Notes under the pieces: model-generated
Database searches by the model: none
What the model saw: only the letters and a program-made list of their open reading frames with translations
What the model was told of the DNA's origin: nothing
Part shown: piece after piece, positions 1-6,115 of the stretch
Position numbering within the stretch: position 1 is the first letter of the stretch
How the letters are laid out: each line of letters starts with the position of its first letter
NCBI GenBank assembly: GCA_013003285.1
Contig: JABDJY010000466.1
Location: forward strand, 1-9,369
Source: Alphaproteobacteria bacterium
GTDB lineage: Bacteria > Pseudomonadota > Alphaproteobacteria > UBA6615
DNA length: 9,369 bases
Direction: 5' to 3'
Program-made: the position numbers and the translations under genes

Positions 1-1
1 C

Positions 2-130
2 GTCGTCACCAATGGACATGGCGGCGCGATTCACCTTGGTTGGAAGGCCGGCGCAGGAATTATTTTGACGCTGATTGTTGTCGCCATTGGTCTCAGTTTG
101 GTTTGGCTCGCTCAGGCCAAATCGGAATGA
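2..130 (+). CDS. C-terminal end of a membrane-anchored protein (5' partial)
   Basis: The frame is open from the left edge to a TGA at 128-130, giving 42 residues. A short Gly/His-containing stretch (NGHGGAIHLGWKAG) leads into one strongly hydrophobic helix of about 20 residues (IILTLIVVAIGLSLVWLA), and the protein ends with a short polar tail, QAKSE. This is the shape of a C-terminal membrane anchor or the last helix of a multi-helix protein. The family cannot be recognised from so little sequence. It runs on the same strand as the pyrophosphatase, but 245 bp separate them, so an operon is unlikely. The overlapping frame that starts with TTG at 40 is rejected because it has no protein-like character. 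I am moderately sure this frame is the coding one, since it has clean helix composition and a charged end. Confidence 0.55.
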   Translation, partial: VVTNGHGGAIHLGWKAGAGIILTLIVVAIGLSLVWLAQAKSE

Positions 131-350
131 TCATAATAATACCCGAAGAGTGCAGAAATTTTGGAAGCAAGCAAAACCAGCTTGCTGTTTCGGCATGTTG
201 GGTGTCTGTTCGTTTTGACGCAATAACCTCGCTCCATAAGTGTCGCGCTTCTGCCAAGCGACCTTCCTCAACCAGCGCCTTGGCAAGGTTCAGCGTTACG
301 TCGCCAATCTCCGGCAGATCGTGGTGAGCCCTCTGCTGTGGCGACCGCAT
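93..350 (-). pseudogene. TPR-repeat protein remnant
   Basis: An 85-codon minus-strand frame starts at ATG 350-348, with an in-frame stop four codons upstream and no good Shine-Dalgarno. Residues 17 to about 50 (DVTLNLAKALVEEGRLAEAR, then an HLWSEVIASKR segment) match the kinesin-light-chain type of tetratricopeptide repeat, a helix pair with the pattern LxxLxxxGRxxEAxxLxxxVxxxKR. Only one repeat is present. The last 30 or so residues lose all TPR character and run antisense into the 3' end of the upstream membrane protein. TPR domains of this kind normally occur as long arrays for protein binding, so one isolated unit looks like a leftover of a deleted gene. It could instead be a small intact protein. 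Seen: the repeat motif. Inferred: the decay. Confidence 0.4.
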
Positions 351-375
351 ACAACTACTTCAGAGCACCAGTTTT

Positions 376-897
376 ATGAATCACGGCAAACGGTTTGAGA
401 CGACGCGCTCGACGGCTTCTCCAGAATGGTCCGAGCCGCCCGAGCTTGAGGTGGTGATAGAGATTGCGAAGGGCAGTTTTCTCAAGCGCGGTTCCGCAGG
501 CCAAATCGATTTCGTCTCTCCACTGCCATGTCCCTTCAACTATGGATCGGTGCCACAACTTCTAGGCCTGGAAGGCGATTTGCTTGATGCGGTTGTTTTG
601 GGGTCTCGCCGGCCGCGCGGCGCCCGGTTCACCATCCAAGCACGCGGCAGCGTTATATTGACCGATCGCGGGATGAGCGACGACAAACTCATCTGCTCAG
701 ACCACCCTTTGAGTCTCTCCGACCGCCAGAAAGTACTGCGATTTTTCCACGTCTATGCCAAATGCAAAGGCTTTTTGAACTTCTATCGCGGCCAACCCGG
801 GCGTAACGCTTGCGACGGCTGGTGCGACGCGCGCGACGCGCTAAAGCGCGCACGGCCGAAAGACGCTGCTTGGCAGAAACCGCCTATCGGGTTTTAG
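376..897 (+). CDS. Divergent soluble inorganic pyrophosphatase (family I)
   Basis: The 173-residue product follows the family I pyrophosphatase layout; that family hydrolyses cytoplasmic PPi to phosphate with Mg2+. Visible landmarks are VVIEIAKGS (residues 26-34, E29 matching E. coli E20), CPFNYGSVP (52-60), EGDLLDAVVL (66-75), LTDRGMSDDKL (95-105) and a late FYRGQPG segment where the Tyr-Lys pair of the family reads Tyr-Arg. The length is close to the usual 175. Compared with E. coli PpaE by eye, D68, D71, D97, D102, K104 and Y56 are kept. The first Asp of DGDxxD is Glu (E66), the KYE Glu is Gly, the DR arginine is absent, Y51 is Cys and E98 is Arg. I recall a poorly studied bacterial subfamily carrying the DFVSPLPCPFNYG segment, so this may be a coherent variant rather than a dying gene. 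The ATG at 376 has no strong Shine-Dalgarno, and the first 24 residues look unstructured. It converges on the protease gene. Confidence 0.8.
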   Translation: MNHGKRFETTRSTASPEWSEPPELEVVIEIAKGSFLKRGSAGQIDFVSPLPCPFNYGSVPQLLGLEGDLLDAVVLGSRRPRGARFTIQARGSVILTDRGMSDDKLICSDHPLSLSDRQKVLRFFHVYAKCKGFLNFYRGQPGRNACDGWCDARDALKRARPKDAAWQKPPIGF

Positions 898-934
898 CCC
901 CTGGCCAGATTAGCGACGGAGCTCTTTTGGGAAC

Positions 935-965
935 GAGCAGTTGTTTAAAATCCTAGTCACTGCTC
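935..965. other. Hairpin in the convergent intergenic gap
   Basis: GAGCAGT (935-941) and ACTGCTC (959-965) form a perfect 7-bp inverted repeat with a 17-nt loop. A competing, longer pairing joins GCGACGGAGC (913-922) to GCTCCCGTCGC (962-972) with one bulged base. The structure sits between the convergent ends of the pyrophosphatase (897) and the metalloprotease (1092), where a bidirectional terminator would be expected. No T-tract follows on either strand, so a classical intrinsic terminator is not supported. Confidence 0.25.
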
Positions 966-1091
966 CCGTCGCCGAACTAGTCGGCCGCCCCTCAACATTG
1001 TTTCGCCAGGTTATGGCAGCTACTGTCTTTTCGCCAACCGGGCTTCATCTGGGGCATGTCTGATTAAATGTCCCGATTACGAGCGCTGCTT

Positions 1092-3656
1092 TTAGATCTT
1101 CACCTCGTTGGTATAGCCCGAGTCACCCTCGCTATTGCGCGCCTTAACGCGGTACTTAAATGTGCCCGAGCCGGGCTCGTCGACATCGCCGTTGGCGTTC
1201 ACGCCAACTGTCCAGACCTCGGCCGTCGACCATGAGCAGGCCTTGTTGCGGCCCTTGCCTGTTTCTTCACAGCGCTCGATGACAAACGCATCCTCGTTGC
1301 CCGAATTGTCGGACCAGGAGAGGGTCACGGTCTTGATCCTGTTTTTGCCCTTGCCTGTACTCTGGACCGAAGCCGTCAGGTTGGACGGCGCCGTCGGTGC
1401 CTGGTTGGCTGCCGTTACCGTTACCGACTGGCTGGTGCTGCTGCTGGCGCCATCATCGTCGGTCACGGTCAGCGATACCGTGCGGGTTCCCGCCGAAGCA
1501 TAGGCGTGGCTCGGGTTCTGTGCGCTCGACGTTCCGCCGTCACCGAAGTTCCACGACCATGAGGCTATGCTGCCGTCGCTGTCTGAGGAGGCGTCGGTGA
1601 AGTTCGCCGTCAGGTCCGACGTAGAGGACGTGAAGGCCGCCGTTGGGGCCTGGTTGGCTGCCGTTACCGTTACCGACTGGCTGGTGCTGTTGCTGGCGCC
1701 ATCATCGTCGGTCACCGTCAGCGATACCGTGCGGGTTCCCGCCGAAGCATAGGTGTGGCTCGGGTTCTGTGCGTTCGACGTTCCGCCGTCACCGAAGCTC
1801 CACGACCAGGAGGCTATGCCGCCATCGCTGTCTGAGGAGGCGTCGGTGAAGGTTGCCGTCAGGTCCGACGTGGAGGCCGTGAAGGCCGCCGTTGGGGCCT
1901 GGTTGGCTGCCGTTACCGTTACCGACTGGCTGGTGCTGCTGCTGGCGCCATCATCGTCGGTCACGGTCAGCGATACCGTGCGGGTTCCCGCCGAAGCATA
2001 GGTGTGGCTCGGGTTCTGTGCGCTCGACGTTCCGCCGTCACCGAAGTTCCACGACCACGAGGCTATGCTGCCGTCGCTATCGCTCGAAGTGTCCGTGAAA
2101 TTAGCGGTCAGCCCGTTGGTGCTGTGGCTAAAGCCCGCCAGCGGTGGGACATTGGGCGGCGGTGCGGTGTTCACCGAGCCGAGCAGATAATATTGGCCGA
2201 GGCTGCCATAGTCACTGTAGGCAATCGACGAATCGTCGACGCCGGAGACAAACAGATAATAAGTGCCGGCGGCGAGGCTGGTGGAAATCTGCGCATCCGG
2301 GGTGCCGTTCAGATCGTCGGCCGCAACGGTGGCGCCTGACGCGTCGCGCAACTCGAGCCGAATATCGAGATTGCCAACTTCCGGCCTGCCACTCGAATTC
2401 GGGATGTCCGGTGCGTTTAACGCCTCGATTAACAGCGCACCACCATTGGTCTGGAAGGCGAATACATCGACATCTGACGCGGTCTCGATCAGGCCCCAAT
2501 CGTCGATTGTGCCGTCGCTCACGATGAGCGTACTGGCGGTGCCGGTGCTGTTGCCGTGATCATCGGGCTCGTCACCGAGTAGTCCTGTGATAATGGCGAT
2601 ATCGTCCTGTAACTGGCTGGCGCCGGAATACTCGCCCTGGCTCCATTGGGTCATGTTGGTGTAATAGCCGACGCCCATGATCGGACCCCACGATGTCGCG
2701 CCCGAGCCGTGGCCCGTGTAATAGGACTGGCTTCCAGTGCCATCGTGGGATAGCGCCAGATTGTGCCCCATCTCGTGCGAGGCCGCTTCCGCCACATATT
2801 TCGGTAATCCGCCGCCCAGATTGTTGTAATAAACGAATGCGGGCGAATAAACCGTGTGATAATTCGAGCGGCCGAAGACATTCACATAAGCCACGCCGCC
2901 GGCGGTCGAATAGGGCATGGTAACGCTGTTTTGATCGACGTTTCGGGTGATGAGCACACGCCCGGTATAGCGGTCGAAAGCGCCCGGGTCTTCGGTGGTC
3001 ACATCGACGTCGAATGGCGCGAAATCTTCGGCGACGCGCAGCCAGATATCGCAAATATCAGCCGCCTCGCTTACGCTCACGTCGTTGTAATTGCTGTCAC
3101 GGCTGTAGGGATAGGTCTGGTACGGCCCGCCGCCCCACGCGGTACCGCTCGGCACCTCTCCACCATCGAGGTCGAGAAAAAGGACGTTCGCTGAACCCGG
3201 CTTGCTATGCAGGATCGCTACGCCGCTCGTCTGCACCGGCGCGCCGTCGCAGATATTATTGAGCGATCCCGCCCCATCCTGGTCGTAAAGCGGGATCTGG
3301 TCAGGGTCCACATCGGCGCCACTATCATCGGGCAAAATGCTATCGACGTAGAAAATCCCGCCATTGTCGTCAACGTCAAGGAATTCGACATCGCGTTCGC
3401 TGAAGCTGAAGTCTTGCAACCATCCGAGCGCTCGCCCGCGGGCTTGCGGTGGCAGCGACTCCAGGCGATTGCGAAACCGGCCGGGTGGCAGCTCGTTGAT
3501 AAAGGCCGGCGCATCGAGCCCAAATTGCCGTGCCTCCTGGCCGGTGTCACTGGAGCGACCTTGCGCGGATGCATTCCCCGGATTGAAAGCAAGCAGGCCC
3601 ACAATAGCGAAGGAAACGGCCACTCCTAATGTCTTTCTGCTCAATCCTCGGCTCAT
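1092..3656 (-). CDS. Secreted metzincin-like zinc metalloprotease with PPC, three PKD and FN3-like domains
   Basis: This 854-residue precursor has a Sec signal peptide (basic MSRGLSRK, hydrophobic core 10-24, probable cleavage after ASA at 31). A propeptide-like region to about 140 follows. The protease domain (about 145-352) carries the zinc site HEMGHNLALSHD at 294-305 (H294, E295, H298, H304) and a candidate Met-turn at M327 in GPIMGVGYY. The metzincin consensus HExxHxxGxxH has Ala in place of the Gly. Next come a PPC-like domain (about 365-490), three 83-residue PKD domains (about 503-752) with WNFGDGGTSS and DDDGAS landmarks, and an FN3-like domain at the C-terminus. Such proteins are secreted and cleave extracellular protein; the PKD, PPC and FN3 modules usually serve binding, stability or export. 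The ATG at 3656 is preceded by AAGGA (3665-3669) at 8-nt spacing. The gene stands alone, with a 384-bp AT-rich upstream region. The substrate is unknown. Confidence 0.92.
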   Translation of the reverse strand: MSRGLSRKTLGVAVSFAIVGLLAFNPGNASAQGRSSDTGQEARQFGLDAPAFINELPPGRFRNRLESLPPQARGRALGWLQDFSFSERDVEFLDVDDNGGIFYVDSILPDDSGADVDPDQIPLYDQDGAGSLNNICDGAPVQTSGVAILHSKPGSANVLFLDLDGGEVPSGTAWGGGPYQTYPYSRDSNYNDVSVSEAADICDIWLRVAEDFAPFDVDVTTEDPGAFDRYTGRVLITRNVDQNSVTMPYSTAGGVAYVNVFGRSNYHTVYSPAFVYYNNLGGGLPKYVAEAASHEMGHNLALSHDGTGSQSYYTGHGSGATSWGPIMGVGYYTNMTQWSQGEYSGASQLQDDIAIITGLLGDEPDDHGNSTGTASTLIVSDGTIDDWGLIETASDVDVFAFQTNGGALLIEALNAPDIPNSSGRPEVGNLDIRLELRDASGATVAADDLNGTPDAQISTSLAAGTYYLFVSGVDDSSIAYSDYGSLGQYYLLGSVNTAPPPNVPPLAGFSHSTNGLTANFTDTSSDSDGSIASWSWNFGDGGTSSAQNPSHTYASAGTRTVSLTVTDDDGASSSTSQSVTVTAANQAPTAAFTASTSDLTATFTDASSDSDGGIASWSWSFGDGGTSNAQNPSHTYASAGTRTVSLTVTDDDGASNSTSQSVTVTAANQAPTAAFTSSTSDLTANFTDASSDSDGSIASWSWNFGDGGTSSAQNPSHAYASAGTRTVSLTVTDDDGASSSTSQSVTVTAANQAPTAPSNLTASVQSTGKGKNRIKTVTLSWSDNSGNEDAFVIERCEETGKGRNKACSWSTAEVWTVGVNANGDVDEPGSGTFKYRVKARNSEGDSGYTNEVKI
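1402..2103 (-). repeat. Three tandem 249-bp direct repeats encoding PKD domains
   Basis: The sequence CTGGTTGGCTGCCGTTACC recurs at 1400, 1649 and 1898, a period of exactly 249 bp or 83 codons, so the array stays in frame. The units at about 1402-1650 and 1651-1899 are full. The third, at 1900 to about 2103, diverges after roughly 185 bp. Each unit encodes one PKD domain of the metalloprotease. The outer copies agree best over their first 180 bases, while the first two copies agree best over the remaining part, giving a mosaic that suggests recombination or gene conversion between copies. Repeats this similar can expand or contract and can be collapsed in short-read assembly. Confidence 0.9.
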
Positions 3657-3664
3657 CGCGAATT

Positions 3665-3669
3665 TCCTT
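3665..3669 (-). promoter_or_regulatory. Shine-Dalgarno of the metalloprotease
   Basis: AAGGA on the minus strand ends 8 nt before the ATG at 3656-3654. This supports that start, which also gives a complete signal peptide directly at the N-terminus. Confidence 0.65.
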
Positions 3670-3784
3670 ACCTATCATGGATAATATTCAATATTTCTGG
3701 TGTTCGCCGTTGTTGGCGCTGCGCGCTTATGTGACGTAATTTACCGTCGCGGGGTTAACGCTCGGTTACGGGAGGGGGTTAAGA

Positions 3785-3900
3785 GCAACACAATGTAAAA
3801 TAATAGATTGAATTTTATGCGGAAATTTATAATATAAATTTTATATAATCGGTAAAGATTGATGTTTTTTATTCAATATATAATTATCTATATTTAGAAC
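3785..3900 (-). promoter_or_regulatory. AT-rich island with a 19-bp palindrome upstream of the metalloprotease
   Basis: The 384-bp gap 3657-4040 has no credible gene. Its centre is very AT-rich compared with the flanks and contains AAATTTATA-A-TATAAATTT (3823-3841), a perfect palindrome around one base, plus several TATAAT/TATATA-like hexamers. Nearer the gene, GGTTAA/GGTTAC/GGTTAA occur at 3753, 3764 and 3777. The position, about 130-240 bp upstream of the protease start, fits a promoter or operator region, or a binding site for an H-NS-like silencer. No well-spaced sigma-70 -35/-10 pair could be chosen with confidence. A small hairpin, ACCGTC (3997-4002) with GACGGT (4010-4015), lies 25 bp beyond the end of the VanZ-like gene and lacks a T-tract. 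Confidence 0.35.
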
Positions 3901-4040
3901 GGGCATAGTGCACCAAATATCGCGCTCATGGCAGCGATCGTGCCCGGAGGTTAAAACTTTCGCCCCTCGATAACGTGATATTGGCACAAGTTTTGGACCG
4001 TCTTGGCGCGACGGTTTTCGGCCTTAGGCGGCGCGGGTCA

Positions 4041-4415
4041 TCACCAGGGCCGACGCTGTAACCATACCGTCAAGAGAGCCGCCACAAACCCGCCAATACC
4101 ATCGGCGATCACGTCGGACGTACTTGCGTCTCTGCCGGGGACAAAGCTTTGGTGAAATTCGTCACTCACGCCGTAGGCAAAGACGAAGACCGATACCAGC
4201 AGCACGCGGCGAATAGAGCCCAGCGTATAAGGCAGACGCGCAAACGATAAAAAACACGCCAGAATACCAAAAGCCACAGCATGAGCGATCTTGTCGCCAA
4301 AATCGAATGCTAGTGCTTGTGGTAAGCTTGGCTGCGAGGATAGGAAATAGAGCACGCCCATCCAGACTAAAACAACCGGCCAAGCCATCAGGTGGCCGTA
4401 ACCTCGGCTATTCAC
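4041..4415 (-). CDS. VanZ-like family membrane protein
   Basis: The product is about 124 residues with four hydrophobic segments: VVLVWMGVLYFLSS, AVAFGILACFLSFA, VLLVSVFVFAYGVS and GFVAALLTVWL. The VanZ-like signature is the acidic loop after the third segment, DEFHQSFVPGRDASTSDVIA, together with a DKIAHAVAFG motif before the second. VanZ-like proteins are small integral membrane proteins; the name comes from the teicoplanin-resistance gene vanZ, but most homologues have no proven role and no resistance function should be assumed. I prefer the GTG at 4415 because GAGGA lies 8 nt upstream. A TTG at 4430 would add five residues but lacks a comparable site, and an ATG at 4388 would give a shorter form. 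The metallophosphoesterase is 206 bp upstream on the same strand, so cotranscription is possible. The family call is firm; the start is less certain. Confidence 0.85.
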   Translation of the reverse strand: MNSRGYGHLMAWPVVLVWMGVLYFLSSQPSLPQALAFDFGDKIAHAVAFGILACFLSFARLPYTLGSIRRVLLVSVFVFAYGVSDEFHQSFVPGRDASTSDVIADGIGGFVAALLTVWLQRRPW

Positions 4416-4522
4416 GGCAATTTTCCTCAACAGGTTTTCGGCGTTTGCTTGCAGCTCGTATCCGCGAAAAGGTGATCTTGCCGGTAGGCGGGTCCTAACG
4501 CCAGGATTGGCTGAAACGTTTG

Positions 4523-4548
4523 ACCGATTTGGTATCGAGAAAATCGGT
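4523..4548. promoter_or_regulatory. 8-bp inverted repeat between the phosphoesterase and VanZ-like genes
   Basis: ACCGATTT (4523-4530) and AAATCGGT (4541-4548) are perfect inverted copies around a 10-bp spacer. The 18-bp centre-to-centre distance is compatible with a dimeric regulator. The site lies 74 bp beyond the phosphoesterase stop and about 110 bp upstream of the VanZ-like start. No T-run follows on the minus strand, so an operator or RNA processing hairpin fits better than an intrinsic terminator. Confidence 0.3.
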
Positions 4549-4621
4549 TCAATACCGGGCGCGCCGTTTTAAGCAGCTGGGAATACTTCGCGACTGTCAT
4601 TCGAGGTAACAAAGGCAAGTT

Positions 4622-5389
4622 TTACGTCGTCAAAAAGCGTCTCTCGCTTGCCCATAGCACGGCACAGGTCAAACGTCCGCTGGCATAGGCGCCGGTATCC
4701 ACGCCAATCCGGTTGGCTAAGTTTTCCGCCTCGCTTTTGATCGAGTGGCCATGGACCACAACGGCGCCAAAATCGCTCTTATGGGCCAAGAATTCTTCGC
4801 GGATCCACATCAAATCATGAGGATCTTGGCTTTCTAGGGAAACGCCAGGCTTTACTCCGGCATGGGCGAAAAAATAATCGCCTTCGCGGTGACTCAGTGA
4901 CAACGCACGCAGAAATGCCAGGTGGGCTTCCGGTAGGCGGTCGCGTAACTGGTCCTGCACTTCGGCTGCACGGTCTTCGATATTGTATTTACCAGGTGAG
5001 GCCACCCCATAGCTCGACAAGGTCTCGCCACCACCGTTTGCCAGCCAACCCGCGCCCAGCGAGGTATCTTCGAGAAATCGCAGAAGATAGGATTCATGGT
5101 TACCGATCAGACAGAAGCGTTCGAACCCGGTTGGTGGATCGTTTAGAAGATGTTCAATGACGCCGTACGAATTATCACCGCGGTCGATATAGTCGCCCAG
5201 ACAAACGATTATCTGTCGCTCGGCGCCCACGCGTGCAGCATCGCGTTCTATTTTTGCTTCCAACTGCTGTAGTAAATCCAAACGGCCATGGATGTCGCCA
5301 ATGGCGTAGACAATCGTTCCCGCCGGCACAAACGACGGCGCCAGGTCGTGGGCCGTGTGTTGGCGGTTTCCGAATAACCAACCCAACAT
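4622..5389 (-). CDS. PPP-family metallophosphoesterase (serine/threonine protein phosphatase-like)
   Basis: The product is 255 residues and carries every PPP metal-site motif in order: GDIHG (D32, H34), GDYIDRG (D66, D69, R70), GNHE (N97, H98, E99), a HAG histidine at H176 and HGHS near 213-216. The family uses a dinuclear metal centre to hydrolyse phosphomonoesters. Bacterial members related to lambda phosphatase and PrpA dephosphorylate proteins, and some act on Ap4A-like nucleotides or other small phosphates, so the substrate is open. There is no signal peptide or membrane segment, which implies a cytoplasmic enzyme. I chose ATG 5389 because AGAGGTGA lies about 9 nt upstream; the GTG at 5401 would sit inside that ribosome binding site. 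The frame stays open for 64 codons after the TAA (4622-4624) down to a TGA at 4427-4429, but the family needs no such extension. Confidence 0.92.
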   Translation of the reverse strand: MLGWLFGNRQHTAHDLAPSFVPAGTIVYAIGDIHGRLDLLQQLEAKIERDAARVGAERQIIVCLGDYIDRGDNSYGVIEHLLNDPPTGFERFCLIGNHESYLLRFLEDTSLGAGWLANGGGETLSSYGVASPGKYNIEDRAAEVQDQLRDRLPEAHLAFLRALSLSHREGDYFFAHAGVKPGVSLESQDPHDLMWIREEFLAHKSDFGAVVVHGHSIKSEAENLANRIGVDTGAYASGRLTCAVLWASERRFLTT

Positions 5390-5572
5390 TGCCGAAATCA
5401 CCTCTCAAAGCAGGCCCGATATTAGGCCTCCCGGTCCCGTGCAGGAATCCAAGTATCCTTGGTTGACGCTATAATATGGCATGGGCGGATCCGATCGCTA
5501 GTTTTCAGTTGATTGGCATCGGATGTGATGTCGATCGCACCCATCTCCGCGCGCGCATCTTCTACGTTGACG

Positions 5573-5909
5573 CTCACTGACCGGTGTCGTGATTGGTTCA
5601 CTGATCTCGCCAACGCGCATCTTAAAGCTTTCGAACACCTCACCGAAAAACAAGATAGTCTGGTGCTCAACTGCGGCTATGGCCACGGCACGAGCGTGCG
5701 TGAAGTGATCGCGGCTGTAAAAAAAAGTATCGGGGGTCGATTTTCCCGTGCACATGGCGCCGCGGCGTGCCGGTGATCCACCAATCCTTGTCGCAGAGAA
5801 CGCGCGCATCCGAGAGGCGCTTAGCTGGCAACCTCGATACGACGATACCGACGTCATCGTACGCACCGCGCTCAATTGGGAACGCCAACTCGCGGTGGTT
5901 TCAGGCTAG
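5573..5909 (+). pseudogene. galE: UDP-glucose 4-epimerase (galE) 3' remnant, frameshifted
   Basis: Only the C-terminal third of a GalE-type epimerase can be recognised. One frame reads CRDWFTDLANAHLKAFEHL and then SLVLNCGYGHGTSVREVIAA up to an A8 tract at 5719-5726. The next frame continues VDFPVHMAPRRAGDPPILVA and ends in RYDDTDVIVRTALNWERQLA at the TAG 5907-5909. Removing one A (A7) would restore KKVSGVDFP in a single frame. The RDYIHV motif of the family is shortened to RDWF, consistent with a 6-nt loss, and nothing from the Rossmann NAD-binding half is present. GalE interconverts UDP-glucose and UDP-galactose for surface polysaccharide; this copy cannot do so. Recognition upstream of about 5573 is lost. 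It is a clear pseudogene, although the single A could be a sequencing error on top of the truncation. Confidence 0.85.
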
Positions 5910-5941
5910 GCCTTTATGGCTTTGCGACGAATTCTGTAGCT

Positions 5942-5958
5942 ATTGGCGATGCGCCAAT
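5942..5958. other. 7-bp inverted repeat with 3-nt loop
   Basis: ATTGGCG (5942-5948) and CGCCAAT (5952-5958) pair perfectly around ATG. The site lies between the convergent ends of the galE remnant (5909) and the unknown-function gene (6116). It has no T-tract, so it may be a weak terminator relic or a protein-binding palindrome. Confidence 0.25.
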
Positions 5959-6115
5959 TCATATCGCCCCGCGTAGACGCAATTCTGCCCTAACGTCTAA
6001 ATGACAGCCTGCACCTATAGGCCTCTTAAGCTTGCGCGGTCTCTAACGTGGCCGATATCTCGCAGTTAGCGACCAACTGCAACTATAGAAATCAAGCCGA
6101 CAGTTCGCGTGCCAG

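Noticed and set aside
1135..2339. Several plus-strand frames with repeated Val/Leu-rich or Arg-rich peptides
   Set aside because: They are antisense shadows of the PKD repeats; the repetition comes from the 249-bp units, and the minus frame has signal peptide and domain structure.
5463..5475. TTGACG and TATAAT as a sigma-70 promoter
   Set aside because: The two hexamers are only 1 nt apart, so they cannot act together as -35 and -10; no suitable partner was found at 16-18 bp.
5498..5875. 125-codon minus-strand frame
   Set aside because: It is antisense to the GalE remnant, whose two plus frames give clear family matches.
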